Shown: piece by piece, positions 1 to 7,720 of the stretch | Layout: each line of letters opens with the position of its first letter | Numbering within the stretch: position 1 is the stretch's first letter | Assembly (NCBI RefSeq): GCF_018798885.1 | Contig: NZ_CP076361.1 | Coordinates: 3,129,501 to 3,193,500, forward strand | Length of the DNA stretch: 64,000 nt | Origin: Gemmobacter fulvus | GTDB taxonomy: Bacteria > Pseudomonadota > Alphaproteobacteria > Rhodobacterales > Rhodobacteraceae | Direction: 5' to 3' | Notes under the pieces: model-generated | What the model saw: the letters and a program-made list of their open reading frames with translations, nothing else | What the model was told of the DNA's origin: nothing | The model's database searches: none | Translations under genes and position numbers: made by a program

Positions 1-50
1 TGCTGGATCATATGGCCCGCGAAGCCAAGCCCGAGGCTTTTTCGGTTTAA
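1..50 (+). CDS. 3' end of an unidentified gene (partial)
   Basis: Reading from base 3, fifteen codons (LDHMAREAKPEAFSV) run to a TAA at 48-50. Only this C-terminal tail is inside the window, so no function can be given. A perfect 10-bp hairpin starts 7 bases after the stop, which fits the end of a transcription unit. Confidence 0.5.
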   Translation, partial: LDHMAREAKPEAFSV

Positions 51-57
51 TCCCGGT

Positions 58-87
58 GCAGGGGCCAAGGATTGCCATGGCCCCTGC
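58..87 (+). terminator. Stem-loop after the first partial gene
   Basis: GCAGGGGCCA at 58-67 pairs perfectly with TGGCCCCTGC at 78-87 around a 10-base loop. There is no clear T-run after it, so it could also act as an mRNA 3'-end stabiliser. Confidence 0.45.
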
Positions 88-122
88 GTCTGATCCGGGA
101 TGAAGTCTTTACGGAGTGCCCG

Positions 123-518
123 ATGAACCGCCTTGCCGCCCTTGCCCTGATCTGTCTTGCCGCCTGCACGCCTGAAGACCCGCCGCAAAGCCTGACGGCA
201 GAGGCTTTGGCAAAGGAGTGGCGGCTTGTGTCGCTGAATGGCAGTGCCTTCACCGCACAGGCCACGCTGGATCTGCGCGACCCGGAACAGGCCAGCGGGC
301 AGGCCCCCTGCAATCGCTGGTTTGCGGCACGGGGTGGTGTGCTGCCCGCGCTGACCCTTGGTCCGGTGGGGGCAACACGCATGGCCTGCCCCGACCTGCA
401 GGCCGAGACGGCCTATCTGACGGCGCTGAGCCAGGTGGCGGCGGTTGCCGTGGCCGATGACAATCTGGTGCTGACCGGGGCCGACGGGATGCGCATGGAA
501 TTTGCCGCCACCCCTTGA
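123..518 (+). CDS. META-domain (HslJ-like) lipoprotein
   Basis: A 131-residue protein. The start at 123 is chosen because it gives a lipoprotein signal peptide with the lipobox LAAC ending at Cys15; an upstream in-frame start at 72 would bury it. The mature part is one META (DUF306) domain: a WRLVSLNG strand near the start, PCNRW in the middle and TRMACPD before the final helix, all landmarks of the HslJ family. META-domain lipoproteins sit in the cell envelope and are linked to stress tolerance, but no exact activity is known. It stands alone. Confidence 0.75.
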   Translation: MNRLAALALICLAACTPEDPPQSLTAEALAKEWRLVSLNGSAFTAQATLDLRDPEQASGQAPCNRWFAARGGVLPALTLGPVGATRMACPDLQAETAYLTALSQVAAVAVADDNLVLTGADGMRMEFAATP

Positions 519-605
519 TGCGCAAAAATGACGGTTCTGCGACGGTTTGGCGCTGGCCCCCGCGTGGGAGAGTGTTAGCATCCGGTTAACGCAGGAGGAA
601 TCGTC

Positions 606-932
606 ATGCCGAAACTGATCCGTCTTTACATCACCAATGTCGCCATCGGCTTTGGCCTTGCGGTCATTTTCGTGGCCATGCTGGTGGCCTTTGACATCGC
701 AAATCTGCGCCATCTGGTGCTGGAGACCGAAATGGGCTGGCTGGCCGCGATGATGATGGTGCTGTTCAACGGCGTGGTCTTTGCCGGGGCGCAGTTTGCC
801 ATCGCGGTGATGCGCATGGCGGACGATGATACGCCGCCGCGTGGGGGCCGTCCGGCGCGACTGACGGACCTGGTCCCGGTGCGGGTGACGGCCGCGCAGC
901 CCGCCCGCCGCCCCGGTGTGCCCCGCCGCTGA
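606..932 (+). CDS. Small two-helix inner-membrane protein
   Basis: A 108-residue protein preceded by a strong GGAGG-type ribosome binding site (GCAGGAGGAATCGTC before ATG). Two hydrophobic stretches, about residues 8-30 and 43-67, should form transmembrane helices. They are followed by a basic, proline- and arginine-rich tail of about 35 residues that is probably cytoplasmic. I do not recognise a named family. It is a monocistronic gene closed by a good terminator at 959. Confidence 0.65.
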   Translation: MPKLIRLYITNVAIGFGLAVIFVAMLVAFDIANLRHLVLETEMGWLAAMMMVLFNGVVFAGAQFAIAVMRMADDDTPPRGGRPARLTDLVPVRVTAAQPARRPGVPRR

Positions 933-958
933 GCGGGGCCGCTGACAAGATTGTGCAG

Positions 959-984
959 GCCCGGTGGTGACACCGGGCTTTTTT
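959..984 (+). terminator. Rho-independent terminator
   Basis: GCCCGGTG (959-966), loop GTGA, CACCGGGC (971-978), then six T residues. It is a textbook intrinsic terminator for the small membrane protein gene. Confidence 0.85.
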
Positions 985-1222
985 GTTGCCGTTTCAATCT
1001 GTTGCCCCCAATCCACGCCCGCCGCCTGACCTAGGGGAAGCGAAGGGAACCGGGGTCTTTTTGGCAAGGCTTCGCGCATCAAAACCCGCGTTTTCGGCGG
1101 TAAAGCGCACCTTTTCGCGCAAAATCACACCGGGCCTTGAAGCCGTGCCCCCCCTGACCACCTGTCACTCACCACCGCGGCAGATGCGCTGCGGGTGTGA
1201 TGTGCAAGTGAAAGGACACGAC

Positions 1223-2056
1223 ATGACAATGACCCTTCGTATCGCCGGCGTTTCCACGCTCGCCCTGCTGCTGGCCGGTGCCCCGGTTTTCGCACAGGCG
1301 ACGCTGACCGGCACCGAGGCGCTGAATGACCGCCTTGATGACATCAATGAAGCGGTGACCGATGATCTGGAGCGTGCCGAAGACAACGCCCGTTTCGGCA
1401 ACCCCGAATTCCAGCAGGGTCTGTCGGGTTCGGCCTCGCTTGGGTATTCGGGCAAGACCGGCAACAATGAATCGCAGGAATTCTCGGCCGGTGCGCGGAT
1501 GCGTTATGCGCAGGGCAACTGGGTGCAGACCGTTGGCATCGCGCTTGATTTCGCCGATGTCGAAGGCGTGAAGTCGAAAGAAGACGTGTTCGGTGTCTAT
1601 GATGCCAACTACTACTTCAACGACAGCTTCTACGGCTTCGTGCTGGGCCGCGTTGAAAGCAACGGTCTGGCCGCGACCGCCTCTGATACGCAGACCGACG
1701 CCTTCCTCGGCTTTGGTCCGGGCTACCGCGTGGTCAACACCCCTGACATGACCTGGCGTGTGCAGGCCGGTATCGGTGTGCGTTACGAAAAAGACGGTGC
1801 CGACAACAGCGAAACGGATACCGGCTACATCGCGTCGTCGCGCTTCTTCTACAAGTTCAACGAGAACATCTTTGCGACCAACGACACCGACATCCTGAAA
1901 TCGGACTCGTCGCTGGCGATCAACAACGACCTCGGCGTGAACTTCAAGATGACCGATGCCTTCTCGACCCGTGTCAGCTATCTGACCGAGTATAACGACA
2001 GCCGCGCCATCCGCACCGACAACAAGCTTGGCGTGTCGCTCGTGATGGGTTTCTAA
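1223..2056 (+). CDS. DUF481 (YdiY-like) outer-membrane protein
   Basis: A 277-residue protein. The start at 1223 follows AAAGGA and yields a signal peptide cleaved after VFA at about residue 24; the open frame continues upstream but without a plausible start. A charged, helical segment (about residues 30-60) precedes a domain of alternating amphipathic strands that ends in a C-terminal phenylalanine (MGF), as expected for an outer-membrane beta-barrel. The pattern matches the DUF481/YdiY family (salt-stress-induced outer-membrane proteins). Function is unknown. It is monocistronic, with a terminator at 2094. Confidence 0.75.
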   Translation: MTMTLRIAGVSTLALLLAGAPVFAQATLTGTEALNDRLDDINEAVTDDLERAEDNARFGNPEFQQGLSGSASLGYSGKTGNNESQEFSAGARMRYAQGNWVQTVGIALDFADVEGVKSKEDVFGVYDANYYFNDSFYGFVLGRVESNGLAATASDTQTDAFLGFGPGYRVVNTPDMTWRVQAGIGVRYEKDGADNSETDTGYIASSRFFYKFNENIFATNDTDILKSDSSLAINNDLGVNFKMTDAFSTRVSYLTEYNDSRAIRTDNKLGVSLVMGF

Positions 2057-2093
2057 GGCCCGTCATCCCGTTCTGAATCTTTTTCATCACACT

Positions 2094-2122
2094 GGGGCAG
2101 GGAAACCTGCCCCTTCTTTTTT
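2094..2122 (+). terminator. Rho-independent terminator after the DUF481 gene
   Basis: GGGGCAGG (2094-2101), loop GAAA, CCTGCCCC (2106-2113), followed by a T-rich run. A strong GNRA-type-loop terminator. Confidence 0.85.
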
Positions 2123-2137
2123 GCGTGATCGGGGAAA

Positions 2138-2303
2138 AGTGGCGGGCCCGCAGCAACCGTGGAGACAGGGTTTTCCCGAGAGCCAGAGGTCTCAGGTGGG
2201 TGCCAGGTAGCAGGACCAGGATCCTGCCAGAGCCAGCCCCCGTTCGGTTGCTTATCGGCCACTGGAAAAGAAGCCTCACACGAGAGGAGCAGCACCCGCC
2301 ACT
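2138..2303 (+). ncRNA. Candidate structured RNA, 6S-like shape
   Basis: The 2123-2409 gap has no plausible gene but shows symmetrical pairing. AGTGGCGGG at 2138-2146 can pair perfectly with CCCGCCACT at 2295-2303. A hairpin, GCAGGA / TCCTGC at 2210-2227, lies almost exactly at the midpoint. The 166-base span, a long closing stem and one apical hairpin resemble the overall shape of 6S RNA, and the element starts just after a terminator. I did not recognise conserved 6S sequence beyond a loose AGAAGCCT stretch on the 3' side. Strand is inferred from the terminator upstream and is uncertain. Confidence 0.35.
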
Positions 2304-2382
2304 GCGAAAGATAGGCGCTCTGCCGGGCCGGGGCAAGGGCCAGCATCGGGATGGGGCGGGACCGCGCATCCCACTTGATTTT

Positions 2383-2397
2383 GTTCCCGCATTGTTC
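2383..2397 (+). promoter_or_regulatory. LexA (SOS) box upstream of mmcB
   Basis: GTTCCCGCATTGTTC is an exact GTTC-N7-GTTC, the alphaproteobacterial LexA operator. It lies 13 bases before the mmcB start codon. mmcB is a known DNA-damage-inducible gene in Caulobacter, so site and gene agree. Confidence 0.75.
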
Positions 2398-2409
2398 GAT
2401 TTTGCGGGG

Positions 2410-2871
2410 ATGGATAGCAACATCTCCCGCCCCCTGCTGTTACAGCCCGGCCAGCGTCTTGCGCGTGGCGTCTGTCGGCATTTGCGCAGCCTTGATTTCG
2501 CGACGATCGAGGAATTCGTGCCAAGCCCCGGTCTGCGCGTTGATGTGCTGGCGCTGGGGCCGAAGGGCGAGATCTGGGTGATCGAATGCAAATCCAGCCG
2601 GGTGGATTTTCTGTCGGATCAGAAATGGCACCAGTATCTGCCCTGGTGCGACCGGTTTTTCTGGGCGGTCGATTCTGCGTTCCCGGCCGAGATCCTGCCA
2701 GAGGACAGCGGGCTGATCCTCGCCGATGATTATGATGCGGCCATTCTGCGGATGGGGCCGCAGACACCTCTTGCCCCGGCGCGGCGCAAGGGGATGACGC
2801 AGAAAATCGCGCGGCATGCGGCCTTCCGGCTGCACATGCTGCGCGATCCGGGGCTCAGCGTTTCGCTTTAG
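2410..2871 (+). CDS. mmcB: MmcB family DNA repair protein
   Basis: A 153-residue protein of the MmcB-like family. It has a restriction-endonuclease-like (PD-(D/E)XK) core: Glu35 in IEEF, Asp45 in RVDVLAL, and Glu59-Cys-Lys61 in WVIECKSS. In Caulobacter, mmcB was found as a DNA-damage-inducible gene needed for error-prone repair with ImuB and DnaE2; its exact activity is not settled. The start at 2410 was chosen because the SOS box sits directly before it. The 3' end overlaps the convergent small gene by 17 bases. Confidence 0.8.
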   Translation: MDSNISRPLLLQPGQRLARGVCRHLRSLDFATIEEFVPSPGLRVDVLALGPKGEIWVIECKSSRVDFLSDQKWHQYLPWCDRFFWAVDSAFPAEILPEDSGLILADDYDAAILRMGPQTPLAPARRKGMTQKIARHAAFRLHMLRDPGLSVSL

Positions 2872-3067
2872 GCCGACCGTCGGCCATGGCGCGGGCGGCT
2901 TCGGCGGCGGCGCGCAGCTCTTCTGCGATTTCCTCGGCCTCATCGGGGTCAAAATCCAGCGGCAGTTCGATTCCGCCCTCTGCCTCGATATAGATTCGCA
3001 CCATGCCCAGATCGGTCGGGCCGATCTGGATATTGGCGGCGATGTCACTCTGTTTGTCGATGCCCAT
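2855..3067 (-). CDS. Small acidic protein, DUF6324-like
   Basis: A 70-residue protein starting MGIDKQSDIAANIQIGPTDLG. The first half should form strands (MVRIYIEAEGGIELPLDF) and the second half an acidic-to-alanine-rich helix (DEAEEIAEELRAAAEAARAM) with a basic tail. I recognise it as a short protein common in Rhodobacteraceae (DUF6324); the family has no assigned function. A GGAGG Shine-Dalgarno precedes the chosen start. It converges on mmcB. Confidence 0.65.
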   Translation of the reverse strand: MGIDKQSDIAANIQIGPTDLGMVRIYIEAEGGIELPLDFDPDEAEEIAEELRAAAEAARAMADGRPKAKR

Positions 3068-3174
3068 GGCGGCCTCCTTCAATGGATGCTGAGGGCGTAG
3101 CGCCGAAAAACCGCCATGGCAAGCACGAGAGGGGACTTGCATTCCCCGGCGCGGGGGGCTACATCGCCGCCAGT

Positions 3175-3251
3175 GCCGACGTAGCTCAGTTGGTTAGAGC
3201 ACCAGATTGTGGATCTGGGGGTCCCCCGTTCGAGCCGGGGCGTCGGTACCA
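3175..3251 (+). tRNA. tRNA-His (GTG)
   Basis: A complete 77-base cloverleaf: acceptor GCCGACG/CGTCGGT, D stem GCTC/GAGC, anticodon stem CCAGA/TCTGG with loop TTGTGGA (anticodon GTG), T stem CCCCG/CGGGG, then A73 and an encoded CCA. The base before the acceptor stem is T rather than the usual G-1, and pair 1:72 is G-T with A73. This is the divergent alphaproteobacterial tRNA-His type read by a divergent HisRS. The last 35 bases are copied exactly in a CRISPR spacer at 47712-47746. Confidence 0.95.
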
Positions 3252-3255
3252 TCTC

Positions 3256-3284
3256 AAAAGGCTCCGTTCTGCGGGGCCTTTTTG
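3256..3284 (+). terminator. Terminator of tRNA-His
   Basis: AAAAGGCTCCG (3256-3266) pairs with CGGGGCCTTTT (3272-3282) around a 5-base loop, ending in a T-run. Confidence 0.75.
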
Positions 3285-3366
3285 ATTTTGGCCGGGGTGT
3301 GCGCGGGTGCTTGCGTTTCAGGGCAGGGGGCTTATGGTCACGCTCCCCTAGCCAGACGGACCTGCC

Positions 3367-5694
3367 ATGATTCAAGATCCCGCCCGCCGTATTCCCCTTG
3401 TCATCGCCCGCGAGATCGGCGCGCAGTCGGCACAGGTCAGCGCGGCCATCGAGCTGCTGGACGGGGGGGCGACAGTGCCCTTCGTCGCGCGCTATCGCAA
3501 AGAGGTGACGGGCGGGCTGGATGACACCCAGTTGCGCACGCTTGCCGAACGCCTGTCTTACCTGCGCGAGCTGGAGGCGCGGCGGGCGGCGATCTTGTCG
3601 TCGATCACCGATCAGGGCAAGCTGACCGAGGCGCTGGCGGCGGGGATCGCCAAGGCGGATACCAAGGCCGAGCTGGAAGACATCTATCTGCCCTACAAAC
3701 CCAAACGGCGCACCCGGGCGATGATTGCGCGCGAAAATGGCCTCGGGCCGCTGGTGGATGCGATTCTGGCCGAACGTAGCGCCGATCCGCAGCAGCTGGC
3801 GGCGCGCTATCTGTCGGATGCCGTGCCCGATGCGAAAGCGGCGCTGGAAGGCGCGCGCGATATTCTGGCCGAAGGTCTGTCGGAAAATGCCGATCTGCTT
3901 GGGCGCTTGCGCAGCCACATGAAACAGTCCGCCGAACTGGTGGCCGGTGTCGTGGCAGGGAAAGAGGCGGAGGGCGCGAAGTTTTCGGATTACTTCGCTC
4001 ATCGGGAACCCTGGGACAAGGCGCCGTCGCATCGGGTGCTGGCCATGCTGCGGGGCCGCAACGAAGGCGTGCTGAGCCTGGATCTGGAGCTGGAGGCCGA
4101 TGCCCCGCGCGGTCAATCGACCGCCGAGCGGGCCTGTGGCGCGGCGTTGCAGGCGGGCAGTGCCGGGGCGGGCGACCAATGGCTGCGTGAGGCAGCAAGC
4201 TGGGCCTGGAGGGTGAAGCTGAAAACTTCGCTCACGCTTGATCTGATGGCCGATCTGCGCGACCGGGCCGAGGCCGAGGCAATCAATGTCTTTGCCCGCA
4301 ACCTGAAAGACCTGTTGCTGGCAGCCCCAGCGGGGGGCAAGGCGACCATGGGTCTGGATCCGGGCATCCGCACCGGCGTCAAGGTGGCGGTGGTCGATGC
4401 GACCGGCAAGGTGCTGGACACCGCGACCGTCTATCCGTTCCAGCCGAAAAACGATCTGCGCGGCGCGCAGGTGGAACTGGCGCAGCTGATCCGCAAACAT
4501 GGCGTGGCGCTGATCGCCATTGGCAATGGCACGGCCTCGCGCGAGACCGAAAAGCTGGTGGCCGATCTTCTGGCGGTTCTGCCGGGCACCGCGCCCAAAC
4601 CCACCAAGGTGATCGTGAGCGAGGCGGGGGCTTCGGTCTATTCGGCGTCGGAACTTGCGGCGAAGGAATTTCCGGGCCTCGATGTTTCGTTGCGCGGAGC
4701 GGTGTCGATTGCCCGGCGGTTGCAGGATCCGCTGGCCGAACTGGTGAAGATCGAGCCGAAGTCGATCGGCGTGGGCCAGTATCAGCATGATGTGGACCAG
4801 AGCCGCCTTGGCCGCAGTCTGGAGGCGGTGGTGGAGGATGCGGTGAACGCGGTGGGGGTGGATCTGAACACCGCCTCTGCGCCGCTTCTGGCGCGCGTCT
4901 CGGGCCTTGGGCCGAGCCTCGCCGAAGCCATCGTGGCGCATCGGGATGCGAATGGGCCCTTTGCCAGCCGCAAGGCGCTGTTGAAGGTGGCGCGGCTGGG
5001 GCCGAAGGCCTTTGAACAAGCCGCAGGATTCCTGCGCATCACCGGCGGCAAGGAGCCGCTGGATGCCAGCAGCGTTCACCCTGAGGCCTATGATGTGGCG
5101 CGCAAGATCGTGGGGGCCTGCGGGCGCGACATCCGCAGCCTGATGGGCGATTCGGCGGTGCTGAAGGGGCTGAACCCGCGCGATTTCATGGATGATCGCT
5201 TTGGCCTGCCCACCGTGCAGGATATTCTGGCCGAACTGGAAAAGCCCGGTCGCGACCCTCGCCCCAGCTTCAGGACCGCGACCTTCACCGAAGGGGTCGA
5301 GGAAATCCGCGATCTGAAAGTGGGCATGATGCTGGAAGGCACCGTGACCAATGTCGCGGCCTTCGGCGCCTTTGTGGATATTGGCGTGCATCAGGACGGT
5401 CTGGTGCATGTGAGCCAACTGGCCGACCGTTTCGTGAAAGACCCGCATGAGGTGGTGAAGGCCGGGGATGTGGTGAAGGTGCGCGTGGTCGAGGTTGATG
5501 TGGCGCGCAAGCGCATTGCCCTGACGATGAAACGCGATTCGGCCGAAGCGCGCGATCAGGCGCGCGAACGGCAGGCCGAACGCGGGGCGTCCCCCCCGAA
5601 GGGCGGCAAGTCGGTGCCGCGCAGTGCGGCCCCTCAGGGCAATGGCGCGGGCAATGCCTTTGCCGATGCGCTGAAAGGCAAATTCGGGCGCTAA
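3367..5694 (+). CDS. tex: Tex family RNA-binding transcription accessory protein
   Basis: A 775-residue protein, the normal length for Tex. An N-terminal helical domain carries the conserved [10 protein letters not shown] segment (about residues 37-46). A YqgF/RNase H-like domain contains [12 protein letters not shown]-type residues ([10 protein letters not shown], near 328). Helix-hairpin-helix repeats follow around 490-560 ([20 protein letters not shown]), and an S1 RNA-binding domain lies at about 652-722 ([16 protein letters not shown]). Tex proteins bind nucleic acid and affect transcription; in some bacteria they support toxin expression and stress survival. The C-terminus is a low-complexity basic tail. 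It is a single gene, convergent with fliG. Confidence 0.93.
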   Translation: MIQDPARRIPLVIAREIGAQSAQVSAAIELLDGGATVPFVARYRKEVTGGLDDTQLRTLAERLSYLRELEARRAAILSSITDQGKLTEALAAGIAKADTKAELEDIYLPYKPKRRTRAMIARENGLGPLVDAILAERSADPQQLAARYLSDAVPDAKAALEGARDILAEGLSENADLLGRLRSHMKQSAELVAGVVAGKEAEGAKFSDYFAHREPWDKAPSHRVLAMLRGRNEGVLSLDLELEADAPRGQSTAERACGAALQAGSAGAGDQWLREAASWAWRVKLKTSLTLDLMADLRDRAEAEAINVFARNLKDLLLAAPAGGKATMGLDPGIRTGVKVAVVDATGKVLDTATVYPFQPKNDLRGAQVELAQLIRKHGVALIAIGNGTASRETEKLVADLLAVLPGTAPKPTKVIVSEAGASVYSASELAAKEFPGLDVSLRGAVSIARRLQDPLAELVKIEPKSIGVGQYQHDVDQSRLGRSLEAVVEDAVNAVGVDLNTASAPLLARVSGLGPSLAEAIVAHRDANGPFASRKALLKVARLGPKAFEQAAGFLRITGGKEPLDASSVHPEAYDVARKIVGACGRDIRSLMGDSAVLKGLNPRDFMDDRFGLPTVQDILAELEKPGRDPRPSFRTATFTEGVEEIRDLKVGMMLEGTVTNVAAFGAFVDIGVHQDGLVHVSQLADRFVKDPHEVVKAGDVVKVRVVEVDVARKRIALTMKRDSAEARDQARERQAERGASPPKGGKSVPRSAAPQGNGAGNAFADALKGKFGR

Positions 5695-5725
5695 GGCGCC
5701 CTGTGACGGCAGGGTGACGAGGGGC

Positions 5726-6796
5726 TCACTCCTCGTCATCATGGCGCAGGGCCAGTTCGCGGTCCGCTTCCAGCGATCGGATGGCGGCGATGATGCTGTT
5801 CATTGCCGCCTCTGCCTCCTTGTCTTTCACCTTGCCGCGCGCGCCGATCTCCTCCCGCAGGGCCTGCGTCATGCGTTGTGACATATTGGCCAGAATGAAC
5901 TCCGCCGCCGCCTCGCGCTCGGCATTGCCGCTGGCCCCGGCCAGCGCGGTCACCAGTGTCGGCTGATCGACAGCGCGGACCACCTTGGGCACATCGCGTG
6001 GGTTCAACCGGCGGGGCAGATGGGTAAAGGTGAAGATGGCCTTGCGCACCTGTTCGGCAAAGGCGGCATCCGCCTCGTCCAACCCTTGCAGAACCGCCTC
6101 GCGCGTCAGTTCGGGCGACACGTTCAGGATGGCGCCCACCCGTTCCACCGGCCCGGCCTCAAAGGCTTTGGGCGGCTGGCTGTCCAGCTGCCCCAGCAAG
6201 GACAACCCGATCCGCCGCACGGTGCCGGGATCCACATTGCCGGTGCGGGACATGGCAAAGGCCACGCGGCGGGCCTTGTCGCCGGGCAATTTGCCCAGCA
6301 GCGCCGCCGCCTTGGCCACGGGCATCTTCGACAGCATCACTGCCGCCACTTCGGTGCTTTCATCCTCCAGCGCAGGCAGCAGCGCCTCGGGCGGCAAGGC
6401 GGTCAGCCGGTCCCAGGGATCGGCATCGGGGCGCAGCCCGACCAGACGTCGCAGGCGGCTGGCGGTGCCGCTGGAGATATGGCCATCCATGATCGCCAAG
6501 GCCCCTTCCAGTCCGCCGGGGAAGGACAGGCCCACCTGTTCGAGCTCGCTCAGAAACTCGGCCACCACATGGTTGAGGGTATGCCGGTCGATCAGGCGCA
6601 TCTGGCCGATCTGTTGCGCCAGTTCTGCCTGAAGCCCGTCCGGCAAGGACGACAAGGGCAAAGGCGAGCCTTCTGCCAGCATGAGGCGCACGATGATCGC
6701 GGCCTTCTGCCGACGTGACAACAGCGTGACCGCGCCCGAGGCCGGACGCGGCACGGCAATTTGCGCCGGTGTGATCTGAGCAAGGGCTCTTGCCAT
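5726..6796 (-). CDS. fliG: FliG-like flagellar motor switch protein
   Basis: A 356-residue protein with FliG organisation: an N-terminal domain starting LSRRQKAAIIVRLML (about 27-41), a middle domain built of ARM-like helices (ESTEVAAVMLSKMPVAKAA near 158-176) and a C-terminal domain with charged helices (RKAIFTFTHL, then NPRDVPKVVRAV). FliG links the MS ring to the C-ring and carries the residues that interact with MotA. No other flagellar gene is nearby, so it is separated from the main flagellar cluster. It converges on tex and is divergent from nothing obvious upstream. Confidence 0.8.
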   Translation of the reverse strand: MARALAQITPAQIAVPRPASGAVTLLSRRQKAAIIVRLMLAEGSPLPLSSLPDGLQAELAQQIGQMRLIDRHTLNHVVAEFLSELEQVGLSFPGGLEGALAIMDGHISSGTASRLRRLVGLRPDADPWDRLTALPPEALLPALEDESTEVAAVMLSKMPVAKAAALLGKLPGDKARRVAFAMSRTGNVDPGTVRRIGLSLLGQLDSQPPKAFEAGPVERVGAILNVSPELTREAVLQGLDEADAAFAEQVRKAIFTFTHLPRRLNPRDVPKVVRAVDQPTLVTALAGASGNAEREAAAEFILANMSQRMTQALREEIGARGKVKDKEAEAAMNSIIAAIRSLEADRELALRHDDEE

Positions 6797-6852
6797 GCCG
6801 CCTCCTGATTCCGCTGGTCTCGTCAGCGTCGCAGGTGGCAGTTAACAGGGCC

Positions 6853-7005
6853 TTAGCTGGCGACCGGATCGCAGCGTTTTGTGTCGGCGTTCCACTGGCT
6901 GCCTTCGGCGCAGGTCATCGCGCTGTCGCTGCACCCGGCGGCAACCGCCACAATCGGCATCGTCAAGGCGAGCAACAGGGTCAGGTGAAAGGTCAGGCGC
7001 ATCAT
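6853..7005 (-). CDS. 50-residue secreted peptide with paired cysteines
   Basis: A short ORF preceded by AAAGGAGAGG. Residues 1-23 form a signal peptide (MMRLTFHLTLLLALTMPIVA...), followed by CSDSAMTCAEGSQWNADTKRC and a four-residue tail. Its core, C-x-EG-x-x-W-x-AD-x-K-x-C with cysteines 13 residues apart (Cys32, Cys45), recurs at the same spacing in the gene just upstream (7021-7554, Cys36 and Cys49). The two genes are 15 bases apart and probably form an operon. I do not know a named family. A second in-frame ATG at 7002 is equally possible. Confidence 0.6.
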   Translation of the reverse strand: MMRLTFHLTLLLALTMPIVAVAAGCSDSAMTCAEGSQWNADTKRCDPVAS

Positions 7006-7020
7006 CCTCTCCTTTTCAGG

Positions 7021-7554
7021 TCAGTAACTGGTGGTCTGTCCGGTCTGAATGGCCTGCGCCAGCGCCCGATGCGCCCAGCTTGCCCGGCCACCATAGTGGT
7101 CAATGGCCAGCAACTGCGCCGAGGCCATTTCATATTCCCCTTGTTCCACAAGGGCTTGCCCGTAATAGCTGCGGGCGAGGATATTGGCGGGATTGGCCGC
7201 AAGCGCAGCCTCATAGGCGGCAAGACCTTCCTCGATCCGGCCCGATTTGCGCAGGGCAAAGCCCTGATAGGTGCGCACGCGGTCGGTCTCGCCCTCGGTC
7301 ATCGCCGCCAGCACTCGCAGCGCCTCCTCCGGGCGGCCTGCCCAGGCGAGCTCCCGCACGGCAGCAAAGCGGCTGTCATCGTCAAGCCGGGCGTCTTCGG
7401 GGTTCACACAACTCTTGCTGTCGGCATCCCAGACCTGACCCTCCGTGCAGTCGGTTGTGGTCTCGGTCGGTTTGGGCGGTTCGGTATCGTCAGACCCGGC
7501 GGCAAAGGCGGCAAAGGGCAGGGTCGCGACAAGCAGGGTAGCAAGCAGACGCAT
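7021..7554 (-). CDS. Secreted TPR protein with cysteine-pair motif
   Basis: A 177-residue protein with a signal peptide (MRLLATLLVATLPFAAFA). A threonine- and proline-rich linker leads to CTEGQVWDADSKSC (Cys36-Cys49), then about 110 residues of tetratricopeptide-like helices (AVRELAWAGRPEEALRVLA; GFALRKSGRIEEGLAAYEAA; ILARSYYGQALVEQGEYEMA). It is likely periplasmic and scaffolding. The start at 7554 was chosen for the signal peptide. It is the first gene of a two-gene unit with the small cysteine peptide downstream. Confidence 0.72.
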   Translation of the reverse strand: MRLLATLLVATLPFAAFAAGSDDTEPPKPTETTTDCTEGQVWDADSKSCVNPEDARLDDDSRFAAVRELAWAGRPEEALRVLAAMTEGETDRVRTYQGFALRKSGRIEEGLAAYEAALAANPANILARSYYGQALVEQGEYEMASAQLLAIDHYGGRASWAHRALAQAIQTGQTTSY

Positions 7555-7661
7555 CGGTTTTGTCCTTCTGCAATTGAGGGAAGGGTAGCACGATTTGCGC
7601 AAGGTCAATGGTGCCAGTCCCCGGTTCCCGGTCGAATGCAGGGAGGCCCCCTTGCAAACGA

Positions 7662-7690
7662 CAGGGGCGGGCCACTCCGGCCCGCCCCTG
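7662..7690. terminator. Strong hairpin between purB and the TPR gene
   Basis: CAGGGGCGGGCC (7662-7673) pairs perfectly with GGCCCGCCCCTG (7679-7690) around ACTCC. It lies 31 bases after the purB stop and probably ends the purB transcript; no T-run is seen. Confidence 0.6.
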
Positions 7691-7720
7691 CATATTCCGC
7701 CACTCCGGCCCGCGCCGCTG

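Noticed and set aside
3218-3252. Autoimmune targeting of the host tRNA-His by the array
   Set aside because: The chromosomal site has GAG instead of TTC on the PAM side, so cleavage is not expected.
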